A DNA stretch of 64,000 nt from JBGTGG01 sp964398945 (GTDB lineage Bacteria > Bacteroidota > Bacteroidia > Cytophagales > Cyclobacteriaceae), in NCBI GenBank assembly GCA_964398945.1, contig CAYNOT010000014.1, positions 1 to 64,000 of the forward strand, in the 5' to 3' direction. Below, piece by piece: positions 27,757 through 36,000 of the stretch; positions within the stretch are counted from its first letter, which is position 1, and every line of letters begins with the position of its first letter. The notes below the pieces were generated by a model. It did not search any database and was not told the DNA's origin. It was given only the letters and a program-made list of their open reading frames with translations. Made by a program: the position numbers and the translations under genes.

Positions 27757-29172
27757 TTAAAATATTTTCCCCGGGTTCAATATCCCGTTAGGATCAAACA
27801 CATTTTTGATTCCACGCATTAAGTTAAGGTTTATTTCACTCATCGCAATAGGCATATACGGACGTTTGGCAATGCCAATACCATGCTCACCGGAGAGTGT
27901 TCCGCCCAGACTTACGGTGAGTTTAAAAATTTCGCCAATGCCTTCCGGGATTTTGGTGTTCCAATCTTCTTCGCTGATGTCATCGCGTAAAATATTTACA
28001 TGCAAGTTCCCATCGCCCAGGTGGCCAAAACATACGGTGTTGAAATTGTATTGCTTTCCGATTTCCTTAATCCCTGCGATAAGTTTTGGGAGTTTCGCAC
28101 GTGGCACCACTACATCATCTGATTTGGTAAGCGTTTTCCAGTTTACTGCAGGGGAAATATTTTTCCGGATTTTCCAGAGTTCTTGTTTTTGGGCAGCACT
28201 TTCAGCAAAGAGTACTTCCCCTACATTATATTTTTCAACCACATTCATAACACGTTCTGCATCACGCATCAATACCTCTTCATCATTGCCATCCAATTCA
28301 CATAACAGGTACGCATCCATTTCTTCGGGCAACAGCGTAGTCACGGGGCTGTTCAAAACTTCAGCACAATAAGCAATTGTTTTTATACCTGCTTCTCTTT
28401 CAAAAAATTCCATTCCGGAAGGTGTGATGCCTTCAATAAAAATGGCAGCAATGGCTTTACATGCTTCTTCATTTGTGCTAAAGGGTATTAAAAGCAAAAC
28501 ATTTTTTTGTGGATATCCACGTAGCTTGAATACCACTTTCGTGATAATGCCCAATGTGCCCTCACTTCCACACATTAGTTGTGTTAAGTTATAACCCGTT
28601 GAATTTTTCAATACATTGGCGCCCGTCCAGATAATTTCCCCGGTGGGAAGCACCACTTCCAGGTTGATAACGTAATCGCGGGTAACGCCATACTTTACAG
28701 CTTTAGGCCCACCGGAATTGTTGGCCAGGTTTCCGCCAAGGAAGCAACTTCCTCCGCTTGCAGGATCGGGAGGATAGAATAATCCTTTTTCTTTTACGGC
28801 CTGTTGGAAAACTTCGGTGATGACCCCCGGCTCAACGGTGGCCTGTAAATTCAATTCATCAATCGAGAGGATATTATTGAAGCGCTCCATCGAAATGACA
28901 ACACCTTTCTTTACGGGAATGGAACCACCCGCTAACCCGGTCCCAGCACCCCGTGGAGTCACCGGGATTTTATGTTCGTTGCAGTATTTCAAAAGTTCAC
29001 TGATTTCTTCAGGACTGCCCGGCTTCACTACGATGTCGGGCATAAAGAAATAGTCTTCTGTTTTATCGTGTGAATAATTAATCTTTTGTTCTTCCGTTAG
29101 AAGTACATGGTTCTCGCCAACAATTTCGATGAACCGTGCTACCACACCTTCTTTCACTTCAGTTAATGCCAT
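27757..29172 (-). CDS. FAD-linked oxidase, glycolate/D-lactate dehydrogenase GlcD type
   Basis: The 471-residue cytosolic flavoprotein belongs to the vanillyl-alcohol-oxidase fold family that oxidises D-2-hydroxy acids. The FAD-binding part shows VTPRGAGTGLAGGSIP and PDPASGGSCFLGGNLANNSGG. The cap domain ends with the metal/substrate region CFGHLGDGNLHVNI and GTLSGEHGIGIAKR. Whether it uses glycolate, D-lactate or another acid cannot be told; no glcE or glcF gene is adjacent. It is divergent from the NlpC/P60 gene with only 39 bases between starts. Confidence 0.9.
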   Translation of the reverse strand: MALTEVKEGVVARFIEIVGENHVLLTEEQKINYSHDKTEDYFFMPDIVVKPGSPEEISELLKYCNEHKIPVTPRGAGTGLAGGSIPVKKGVVISMERFNNILSIDELNLQATVEPGVITEVFQQAVKEKGLFYPPDPASGGSCFLGGNLANNSGGPKAVKYGVTRDYVINLEVVLPTGEIIWTGANVLKNSTGYNLTQLMCGSEGTLGIITKVVFKLRGYPQKNVLLLIPFSTNEEACKAIAAIFIEGITPSGMEFFEREAGIKTIAYCAEVLNSPVTTLLPEEMDAYLLCELDGNDEEVLMRDAERVMNVVEKYNVGEVLFAESAAQKQELWKIRKNISPAVNWKTLTKSDDVVVPRAKLPKLIAGIKEIGKQYNFNTVCFGHLGDGNLHVNILRDDISEEDWNTKIPEGIGEIFKLTVSLGGTLSGEHGIGIAKRPYMPIAMSEINLNLMRGIKNVFDPNGILNPGKIF

Positions 29173-29211
29173 GAATTCAATATATTTGGAATTATTTTTT
29201 AAACTTTAGAA

Positions 29212-29715
29212 ATGTCCTGTTTTTTTCATTTCAAAATTAAGGAATTCCCTGTTCAAAAAGCCCTCCTGATTTTTTTGATTTTTTCTACATCGTGTGCATC
29301 GCAAAGAAAGGCACAAATACGGGGGGAAAAAATTGATAAAGTTATTGCCGAGGCGAGGACTTATATAGGCACGCCCTATAAATATGGAGGGACAACACGG
29401 GTGGGCATGGATTGTTCGGGATTGTTGTGCAATTCTTTTCGAACGGTGAATGTTAGCTTGCCCCGTACCTCAGACGATCAATCCAATGCCGGAAAGGAAG
29501 TAAAGATGAAGGACTTGCTTCCCGGTGACCTGGTCTTTTTTGCCACAGGAGAGAAAAAAAGAAAAATTACCCATGTAGGGATGGTGACGGAGGTAAAAGC
29601 AAGAAAAGATGTTAAATTTATCCATGCCTCCAGTTCGTTGGGTGTCATTGAGACAAACTTGTATGCTGATTACTATCAAAAAAGATATCGAACTGCGAGG
29701 AGGATAATTAACTAA
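29212..29715 (+). CDS. NlpC/P60 family cell-wall hydrolase, probable lipoprotein
   Basis: The 167 residues form a compact NlpC/P60 domain: GTPYKYGGTTRVGMDCSG with catalytic Cys68, the loop LLPGDLVFFAT, His in KITHVGMVTE, and FIHASSS. Such enzymes cut peptide stems of peptidoglycan. The N-terminal part ends FSTSCAS, a plausible lipobox with Cys28, but the first 15 residues before it (MSCFFHFKIKEF) are unusual for a signal, so the true start may differ. The Tat-type asparaginase gene follows after 6 bases. Confidence 0.88.
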   Translation: MSCFFHFKIKEFPVQKALLIFLIFSTSCASQRKAQIRGEKIDKVIAEARTYIGTPYKYGGTTRVGMDCSGLLCNSFRTVNVSLPRTSDDQSNAGKEVKMKDLLPGDLVFFATGEKKRKITHVGMVTEVKARKDVKFIHASSSLGVIETNLYADYYQKRYRTARRIIN

Positions 29716-29721
29716 TGTTGA

Positions 29722-30693
29722 ATGACATCACGAAGAAAATTTATGCAGTTGGCCGCAGCCGGGGCCACAGGTTTATCGGTAAGCCCGTTGCTTTCATCCT
29801 GCTCTACTCAAAAACAAGCGGTAAATAAGCCCATTGTAATTTCTACCTGGAAATTTGGCCTCGATGCAAATATTGCCGCCTGGGAAATTCTAAAGAAAAG
29901 TGGCCGTGCACTGGATGCGGTTGAAGCAGGCGCCAAAGTTCCTGAAGGTGATCCAACAGAAACTTCCGTTGGGTATGGTGGCCTTCCTGATCGAGAAGGA
30001 AAAGTAACATTGGATGCAAGCATTATGGATGAGAAAGGTGGATGTGGAGCGGTTGCGTTTCTGCAACACATTGATCACCCCATCAGTGTTGCGCGGATGG
30101 TGATGGAAAAAACGCCGCATGTGTTGTTGGCTGGCGATGGTGCTTTGCAATTTGCATTGGAGAACGGGTTCACGAAAAGGGAATTGCTTACTCAGGAATC
30201 AGAAAAAGCCTGGAAAGAATGGACTATAAAATCGGAATACAAACCGGTCGTCAATATTGAGAACCATGATACGATTGGCATACTGGCATTGGATGCAAAT
30301 GGCGATTTATCAGGCGCGTGTACAACCAGTGGCATGGCGTATAAAATGCATGGCCGGGTAGGGGACTCACCCATTATTGGTGCCGGGCTTTATGTTGATA
30401 ATGAAATTGGTGCCGCTACTTCAACAGGAATGGGTGAAGAGGTGATCCGTAATGTTGGAAGTTTTCTCGTGGTTGAATTGATGCGACAAGGGTATAGCCC
30501 TCACGATGCTTGCAAGGAAGCCGTGTCTCGCATTATTAAAAAGAACCCGGAGCGTGCCAAAGAAATACAGGTTGGCTTTCTTGCTTTGAATAAAAATGGG
30601 GAGGTTGGTGCGTACTGTATCCAAACCGGTTTTAATTATGCAGTGTATGATGCAACAGGAAACCGGTTGATCGATTCACAACACCAACTGTAA
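29722..30693 (+). CDS. Glycosylasparaginase-type Ntn hydrolase with Tat lipoprotein signal
   Basis: The 323-residue protein starts with a twin-arginine signal (SRRKFMQLAA) that ends in a lipobox (LLSSC, Cys27). The body matches N4-(beta-N-acetylglucosaminyl)-L-asparaginase: TSVGYGGLPD, then the self-cleavage site HDT with Thr184 as the new N-terminal nucleophile, GACTTSGMAYKMHGRVGDSP, and GAATSTGMGEE. It should cut the sugar-asparagine bond of glycopeptides outside the cytoplasm. It lies 1 base before cutC and 6 bases after the NlpC/P60 gene, in one likely transcript. Confidence 0.93.
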   Translation: MTSRRKFMQLAAAGATGLSVSPLLSSCSTQKQAVNKPIVISTWKFGLDANIAAWEILKKSGRALDAVEAGAKVPEGDPTETSVGYGGLPDREGKVTLDASIMDEKGGCGAVAFLQHIDHPISVARMVMEKTPHVLLAGDGALQFALENGFTKRELLTQESEKAWKEWTIKSEYKPVVNIENHDTIGILALDANGDLSGACTTSGMAYKMHGRVGDSPIIGAGLYVDNEIGAATSTGMGEEVIRNVGSFLVVELMRQGYSPHDACKEAVSRIIKKNPERAKEIQVGFLALNKNGEVGAYCIQTGFNYAVYDATGNRLIDSQHQL

Positions 30694-30694
30694 A

Positions 30695-31429
30695 ATGAAT
30701 TTAGAAGTTGTTGTTTATAATATCGACTCTGCGCTTCGCGCACAAGAAGGGGGAGCTGATCGGATTGAGTTGTGTGATAACCCGGGTGAAGGGGGAACAA
30801 CACCTTCGTATGGAACCATTGAAGTTGTGCGGAAACACTTAACCATTGATGTGTTTGTTATGATTCGTCCGCGCGGTGGCGATTTCCTGTATTCGAATGA
30901 CGAGTTTTATTCAATGAAGCGTGATATCTACCAAAGTCAACGATTGAGTGTAGATGGTGTGGTGTTTGGGATTTTGACGGCAGATGGAAAAATCGATAAA
31001 AAGAGATGCAAAGAATTGATCGATAAAGCCCGCCCATTGAAAGTTACCTGTCACCGGGCTTTTGATATGGCACGCGATCCGTTTGAAGCACTGGAAGATT
31101 GTATTGAAGCAGGCTTTGATCGCATCCTTACTTCGGGGGGTTATACAAAAGCGATTGAAGGCGTTGAAACGCTTGCGAAACTTGTTGAGCAAGCAGCGGG
31201 AAGGATCAGTATTATGGCGGGCAGCGGTGTCAATGAAGAAGTGGTTTTGGGGATTGTACAAAAGACGGGAGTGAAGGAAGTCCATTTTTCTGCAATGAAA
31301 ATGGTGCAGGGAAATATGGAATATAAAAATGAAAAACTTTCTGCGATGGGATCGAATGGTGGTACTGAATATATGTATCGTACGGTTGATCCTCAAATTG
31401 TAAAGAACATCAGGAAATTGATCCGTTAA
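30695..31429 (+). CDS. cutC: CutC family protein
   Basis: The 244-residue TIM-barrel protein has the family features ADRIELCDNPGEGGTTPSYG, VFVMIRPRGGDFLY, CHRAFDMARDP and RILTSGG. CutC was first linked to copper homeostasis in E. coli, but its biochemical role is uncertain. It starts 1 base after the glycosylasparaginase gene ends, which suggests coupling, though the pairing gives no clear functional hint. Confidence 0.93.
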   Translation: MNLEVVVYNIDSALRAQEGGADRIELCDNPGEGGTTPSYGTIEVVRKHLTIDVFVMIRPRGGDFLYSNDEFYSMKRDIYQSQRLSVDGVVFGILTADGKIDKKRCKELIDKARPLKVTCHRAFDMARDPFEALEDCIEAGFDRILTSGGYTKAIEGVETLAKLVEQAAGRISIMAGSGVNEEVVLGIVQKTGVKEVHFSAMKMVQGNMEYKNEKLSAMGSNGGTEYMYRTVDPQIVKNIRKLIR

Positions 31430-31446
31430 TATTTAAACACATCATC

Positions 31447-31857
31447 ATGAAAAATTTGACATTCGTACTTGGACTGTTCTTTTTTGTTGAATGCTCAACC
31501 TCCAGGACAGTTAGTGAAGGCCCTTCATTGGAGAATATCAATTGGGTGTTGACGATGGCTGATGGAAAACCCTACGCGCAAAAATTGGAGCAAAGCCGGT
31601 TGGTTTCGTTGACTTTACAATCGGAAGGAAACCGCATAGTTGGTTTTGGTGGCTGCAACTCTTTTTCAGGAAGTTATATAGTGGAGGGAAACACCATTCA
31701 ATTCACACTCATTAGCACGAAAATGTATTGTAACGAAACAATGGAGATTGAGGACTATTTATTCAGGACGCTTACGAAAGTAGAATATAGCATTGAAGGG
31801 GATTCTTTAATACTGAAAAACGAGAATGGCAATTCTGTTATCTTTAAAAAAAGCTGA
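31447..31857 (+). CDS. META-domain lipoprotein (HslJ-like)
   Basis: A lipoprotein signal (FFFVEC, Cys16) precedes a META domain of about 110 residues with NINWVLTMADG, RIVGFGGCNSFSGSY and a late SLILKNENGN strand. Total length is 136 residues, normal for the family. The HslJ/META group is linked to envelope stress or novobiocin resistance in E. coli, but the function here is unknown. Its stop codon ends exactly where the left inverted repeat of the DUF559 cassette begins. Confidence 0.85.
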   Translation: MKNLTFVLGLFFFVECSTSRTVSEGPSLENINWVLTMADGKPYAQKLEQSRLVSLTLQSEGNRIVGFGGCNSFSGSYIVEGNTIQFTLISTKMYCNETMEIEDYLFRTLTKVEYSIEGDSLILKNENGNSVIFKKS

Positions 31858-31894
31858 TTTGGAACCTGTCCCCCGTTGGCGGGGTAGGGGGTGG
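31858..31894. repeat. Left inverted repeat of the DUF559 cassette
   Basis: This 37-bp arm begins TTTGGAACCTGTCCCCCG. Its reverse complement recurs, with a few changes, at 32351-32388. It is also the first half of a larger palindrome, 31861-31937, whose ends GGAACC and GGTTCC pair (14-base arms with one G:T). A 7-bp hairpin lies within it at 31912-31928. Confidence 0.75.
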
Positions 31895-31960
31895 AAAAAC
31901 CTCTCCCTGCGCCCCCTCCTTGAGGGGGATAGGTTCCAGATTGGTTGTTAGCGTACAACT

Positions 31961-32443
31961 ATGAAAGCTGGAAAAGACAACAATTATCTTTACAATAAAA
32001 ACCTCAGACCGTTTGCTAATTCTTTACGGAAGCGGATGACTAAAGCGGAGGCATGTTTGTGGAAATATGTGCTGCGTGCTAGAATGTTGAAAGGTTATCA
32101 ATTTAGAAGGCAGTGTCCTGTTTTAAATTTCATTGCTGATTTTATGTGCAAGGAACTTTCATTGATAATTGAAGTTGATGGAATTACCCACACCTGGGAG
32201 GAGACGGTTGAAAAAGATAAGATCAAGACAAGGGCACTCGAAGAAGCAGGCTTTACGCTGCTTCGTTTTACGGATGATGATGTTTTAAAGTCAATCAACA
32301 GTGTCGTTGCCGAATTGGAGGAATGGATTGAGGAATATGAGAAAACAAATCCACCCCTAGCCCCCGCCAGCGGGGGACAAATTCCAAATGACGAATTAAG
32401 AAGACAATATTCAAATCCTATAGCAACGCATGCTTCTTCTTAA
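31961..32443 (+). CDS. DUF559 endonuclease-domain protein in an inverted-repeat cassette
   Basis: The 160-residue protein is a DUF559 (VSR-like, PD-(D/E)XK superfamily) protein. It begins with LRPFANSLRKRMTKAEACLW, then KGYQFRRQCPV, NFIADF with Asp60, and IIEVDG with Glu71 and Asp73, followed by His77; these are the expected metal-binding positions. The domain ends near residue 128. Residues 131-143 (PPLAPASGGQIPN) are translated from the right inverted repeat, and the rest runs into antisense sequence of doxX. The 24 bases between the left palindrome and ATG 31961 leave little room for a promoter. It may be a selfish nuclease gene or part of a repeat-spreading system; its substrate is unknown. 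Confidence 0.85.
   Translation: MKAGKDNNYLYNKNLRPFANSLRKRMTKAEACLWKYVLRARMLKGYQFRRQCPVLNFIADFMCKELSLIIEVDGITHTWEETVEKDKIKTRALEEAGFTLLRFTDDDVLKSINSVVAELEEWIEEYEKTNPPLAPASGGQIPNDELRRQYSNPIATHASS
32351..32388. repeat. Right inverted repeat of the DUF559 cassette
   Basis: It begins CCACCCCTAG, contains a CCCCCGC/GCGGGGG hairpin at 32361-32376, and ends TTCCAAA. It is the inverted counterpart of 31858-31894 and lies inside the DUF559 reading frame. Confidence 0.75.
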
Positions 32444-32810
32444 AGAGAACATTATTCAAACTATATTTTCCGCCACCGGTTAGCAACAAGCACACACCAA
32501 TCACCAAATACAATAACGCTTTTTCTTTCGATCCGAAAGGGTCATCTGCGTGGGCAATAAAAGCGGCTGTGCCCATTGTGCAGATCCAAAGAAAAGCAGC
32601 AGGACGAACGAATATGCCTAACACAATTAGTAAACTCGCAAAAAACTCGGCAAAGGAAGCAGACCATGCAAAGATTTCAGGAAAGGGAAACCCCATTTTT
32701 CCGGCATTGTTAATAAGCCCTTCGGACGGTGGTAATTTTTTCAACCCATGACCGAAGGCCATGAAAAGTCCTGAAAAAACACGAAGTATTAACAAACCCA
32801 AATTATTCAT
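32418..32810 (-). CDS. DoxX family membrane protein
   Basis: The 130-residue protein has four membrane helices and DoxX-family sequence: RVFSGLFMAFGHGLKKL, AEFFASLLIVLGIFVRPAA and HADDPFGSKEKALLYLVIG. DoxX-like proteins are inner-membrane proteins with varied links to quinone or thiol redox chemistry; the role here is not known. Its 3' end overlaps the 3' end of the convergent DUF559 reading frame by 26 bases, which suggests the DUF559 frame extended into an existing gene. Confidence 0.87.
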   Translation of the reverse strand: MNNLGLLILRVFSGLFMAFGHGLKKLPPSEGLINNAGKMGFPFPEIFAWSASFAEFFASLLIVLGIFVRPAAFLWICTMGTAAFIAHADDPFGSKEKALLYLVIGVCLLLTGGGKYSLNNVLFKKKHALL

Positions 32811-32831
32811 ATCCTAAAGTGTTTATAAAAA

Positions 32832-32866
32832 AAATTCCCGGCCAATACTACACCGACCGGGAATTT
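32832..32866 (-). terminator. Terminator of the TonB-dependent receptor gene
   Basis: Ten-base arms at 32832-32841 and 32857-32866 pair perfectly around a 15-base loop. Read on the minus strand, the stem is followed by a run of eight T residues. It lies just after the receptor stop codon. Confidence 0.85.
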
Positions 32867-32887
32867 ATCCCAAACCAAATTCTTTGT

Positions 32888-35749
32888 TTATTCTGTTTTT
32901 CTGGTTGCTTTGAACGGCATGGTTCTAAAAGTCCCAAATGCCATAGAACCTTCCATTGAATCTTCGGTAATCATACCAATGATATTGACGGTTACTTCAT
33001 TGCCACCAAAATTCATGGAGTAGGATGCTGTCAATTCGTTGCCCGAAACCTTTACATCCGTCAATGCTATCGGATTCGGCATGCGGTTGCTGGAGATAGT
33101 CCCTGCATATTGCCCATCCGTTTGTGTAATGGCGAGTAGACCTGTACTTGGGCCCTGCGTTGATTCAATTGCATATTCCCAATTACCGGAAGCATCCAAT
33201 GTTACGGAATCATTCTTTGCAGCGAGCGTCACGGGTGCAGTTGTTGCGCCCCCACGGAAGTTTCCGGCAGGTCTTGACCCACCCATAGAAGGTGTTTCGC
33301 TACCGCCCATGTCTGCACCACCACCATCTTTCAAGTCATCATTGGAGATTGATCTTCTATTTCTTCGCGGATTGCTATCCACACCCATCTTGCCCAAACG
33401 GAAGCTAAAGCTCACCTTAACGTTCATGTTTTGCATGGTGTTCACACTATTCTGTTGAAAGGTTGGTGTAATGGTCTCTGATTTGATTTTCATCCCATTG
33501 AAGTTGAAGAAGTTTTCAGCACCCAAACCGATGCTTCCTTTCTTGTCAAAGATTTCTTTGCGTACCGTCAAGCTGTAAATCCCGAAACCACCTTGTGAGC
33601 CCTGAAGTTGGACACGGTTGCCACGGTAGAAACTAAAGAGTTGCAACGCCCAGCCATTGTCAAATTTGTATCCACCAAAAAGACGACCGCTTACGACCCA
33701 TCCTTCGTTGTGGGCAGCAAAGTCATTGTTGGTATTGTTATCCAGGACGGCATAATATGTATCAATACCTCCACTTAACGTTAGCCGATCTTTTACATTT
33801 ACGTTTGTGAAAAGGCTAAGCCCATAAGCGTCCTCTGTTCCAATATTTTGATAGGTAGTTAAGATTGTATCGCTCTCATTTAATGGATTTCTTAATGATT
33901 GAATTGAGTTGTAGGTATGACGTACAAAGCCGGTTAAATTGATTGAAGTGGACTTAATGTACTTACTAACACTTAATTCATAGTTGTCGGTAAACTCAGG
34001 TTCCAAATCCGGATTACCCATTGTGATATTTAATGGGTTAGCTCCTTGAATATTTGGGTTCAGATATTGAATGGAGGGACGTTGAATCCTTTTATTATAG
34101 GCAGCTTTAATGGTGCTTCCATTTTTTAAATTCGTAGATACGTTGATGCTCGGAACAAAGGTTCCATAATCGGGTATTTCAGTAGGGGAAACCTCTTGAG
34201 CAAACGCAGCATCAATCACTGTGTACTCATACCGCCCACCAGCTTTTAGAAAATATTTTTTATTGAAATTGACGGTATAGGAGAGATACCCTGCAGTAAT
34301 GTCCTGATTGTAATCAAAAATGTTTGAAAGATTTGAAGATGTTTCCGGGATGTATGGCCCATTACCAACTGACTCAAAATATTGATAATCGCTCGATACT
34401 GAACGCATGGTTTGTTTACCACCAAATTCAATCAATTGGTTTTCACCGATAGGCGATTGATAGTTCACTTCGAAAGCGGTCTCCTGATTGGAGCTGGTGT
34501 TGTCGTTCTTGATTTTGGTAAGAATGTCTTCATCAGTTGGATCAAGATTAAACCGCTCAAAGTCATTGGTACGGTTATTTTTGCTGTACAACATTAAGAA
34601 ACTTAGCTCTTGTTGTGGCTTGTCATACAAATGGGTGTAGTTAAAATTCACATCAACTGTTCCTGATTTATCAATTGTTTCTACATTGGCCAGTTCGGTT
34701 TTGCTTGGATCAAAAATGCCTCCCGAATAGTATTCTGTTAACAGGTTGTTCTGTGTATTGTTTTGATTCCGTAGACCATACATTACCGAGCCGGTGATAT
34801 AGTTTTTCTTATTGATATCATAGTCGAAACCGAGTGTGTATCGGCCGTTCAGGTTGTTGTTGCGTGTGTCGGCACCTTGCATTACCGTGTTATTCATTAA
34901 GAAATTTTCCTGTACACTATTAAAAGACCCAACCACATTGTAACCTGCCCTGCCAAAGCCCCCTAAGTTCAATCCAAGTTTGCCTTTTCTGTAGCCTCCG
35001 TTAACACTCAAATTTGATCCGCGCAAACCTGCACTTCCATCAACATTTAAGGAAAGGCCATCCAAATTGTTTTTCTTGGTGATGATGTTGATAATCCCGG
35101 AAGTCCCCTCTGCATCATAGCGGGAAGATGGCGAAGTGATCACTTCCACCGACTTGATTTGATCGGCCGGGATTTGTTTCAAAGCATCTGCAACGCTACT
35201 CGCTGCCATCATGGAAGGTTTGTTATTAATAAAGATTTTAATGTTGCTGCTTCCACGTAAGGAAACGTTGCCATCCAAATCAACAGTAAGGTGTGGCACA
35301 CGCTGCAATACATCCGTAGCATCGCCACCACTGGTGGTTTTATCATTCTCCGCATTGTAAATCGTGCGGTCTACTTTTTCTTCTATCAATGCTTTTTGCC
35401 CTTCAACGACTACTTCATTTAGGATTTTATCTTCTGATTTTAACTGAAGGTCATTCAAGTCAATATTTTGATTGGTTACGGTTAAGGGGACATTGATGGA
35501 TTCATACCCTATGAAAGAAATGGTCAGGTTATACGTTCCGCTTGAAACATTCTTAATGGTAAATTTCCCCTTCTCATCACAGATGGCGCCATCCACGGGT
35601 TTATTTGTAGCGGGATCATTTAACGCTACTGTGGCATATTCAACAGGTTGATTGGAATCATCCCGTACGGTTCCTGAAATTTTAACACTTTGCGCCATTG
35701 CTGAAAATACGATGGTTGCGAAAATGAATGTTGTGATTAGCTTCTTCAT
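32888..35749 (-). CDS. TonB-dependent-type outer-membrane receptor with an extra C-terminal domain
   Basis: This 953-residue protein has a signal peptide (ending AMAQ), a carboxypeptidase-regulatory-like domain (about 22-105) and a plug (VLQRVPHLTVDLDGNVSLRG, RYDAEGTSGIINIITKKN). Its barrel is of the OMP_b-brl_3 type, ending in strands such as NMNVKVSFSFRLGKMG. Many relatives stop soon after a basic RRNRRSISNDDLK tail. Here a Gly/Ser/Pro-rich linker and a beta-rich domain of about 120 residues follow (834-953; bases 32888-33250), with ANW-like GNWEYAIES, DGQYAGTISS and EDSMEGSMAFG. The ligand is unknown. It is divergent from a LytS/LytTR pair that may control it. Confidence 0.87.
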   Translation of the reverse strand: MKKLITTFIFATIVFSAMAQSVKISGTVRDDSNQPVEYATVALNDPATNKPVDGAICDEKGKFTIKNVSSGTYNLTISFIGYESINVPLTVTNQNIDLNDLQLKSEDKILNEVVVEGQKALIEEKVDRTIYNAENDKTTSGGDATDVLQRVPHLTVDLDGNVSLRGSSNIKIFINNKPSMMAASSVADALKQIPADQIKSVEVITSPSSRYDAEGTSGIINIITKKNNLDGLSLNVDGSAGLRGSNLSVNGGYRKGKLGLNLGGFGRAGYNVVGSFNSVQENFLMNNTVMQGADTRNNNLNGRYTLGFDYDINKKNYITGSVMYGLRNQNNTQNNLLTEYYSGGIFDPSKTELANVETIDKSGTVDVNFNYTHLYDKPQQELSFLMLYSKNNRTNDFERFNLDPTDEDILTKIKNDNTSSNQETAFEVNYQSPIGENQLIEFGGKQTMRSVSSDYQYFESVGNGPYIPETSSNLSNIFDYNQDITAGYLSYTVNFNKKYFLKAGGRYEYTVIDAAFAQEVSPTEIPDYGTFVPSINVSTNLKNGSTIKAAYNKRIQRPSIQYLNPNIQGANPLNITMGNPDLEPEFTDNYELSVSKYIKSTSINLTGFVRHTYNSIQSLRNPLNESDTILTTYQNIGTEDAYGLSLFTNVNVKDRLTLSGGIDTYYAVLDNNTNNDFAAHNEGWVVSGRLFGGYKFDNGWALQLFSFYRGNRVQLQGSQGGFGIYSLTVRKEIFDKKGSIGLGAENFFNFNGMKIKSETITPTFQQNSVNTMQNMNVKVSFSFRLGKMGVDSNPRRNRRSISNDDLKDGGGADMGGSETPSMGGSRPAGNFRGGATTAPVTLAAKNDSVTLDASGNWEYAIESTQGPSTGLLAITQTDGQYAGTISSNRMPNPIALTDVKVSGNELTASYSMNFGGNEVTVNIIGMITEDSMEGSMAFGTFRTMPFKATRKTE

Positions 35750-36000
35750 AGTATATTTATAGGTAGGCTTCTTAAGCTGCCCGCGTATTTAAACCGCAAA
35801 ACAAATATTTTGTTCGCCTTTAAATGGTGCTTTTAGACACATCGGCCCTTTTACCCGATGCTTCGGCTATTTTTTCGACTCCTTCCGATATTGGCGGAAT
35901 TGCTGGTTTTGTAGAAGGTTTGGCAGGATCGGTCGAATAGTTGATGATGGAAAACCGATTTTCAGATGAATGGCTTACTTTTAGGACGATCGGTAAACTT

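Noticed and set aside
31755..31958. 67-residue minus-strand frame rich in Gly and Pro
   Set aside because: It reads through the GC-rich palindrome and the META gene; the composition comes from the repeat.
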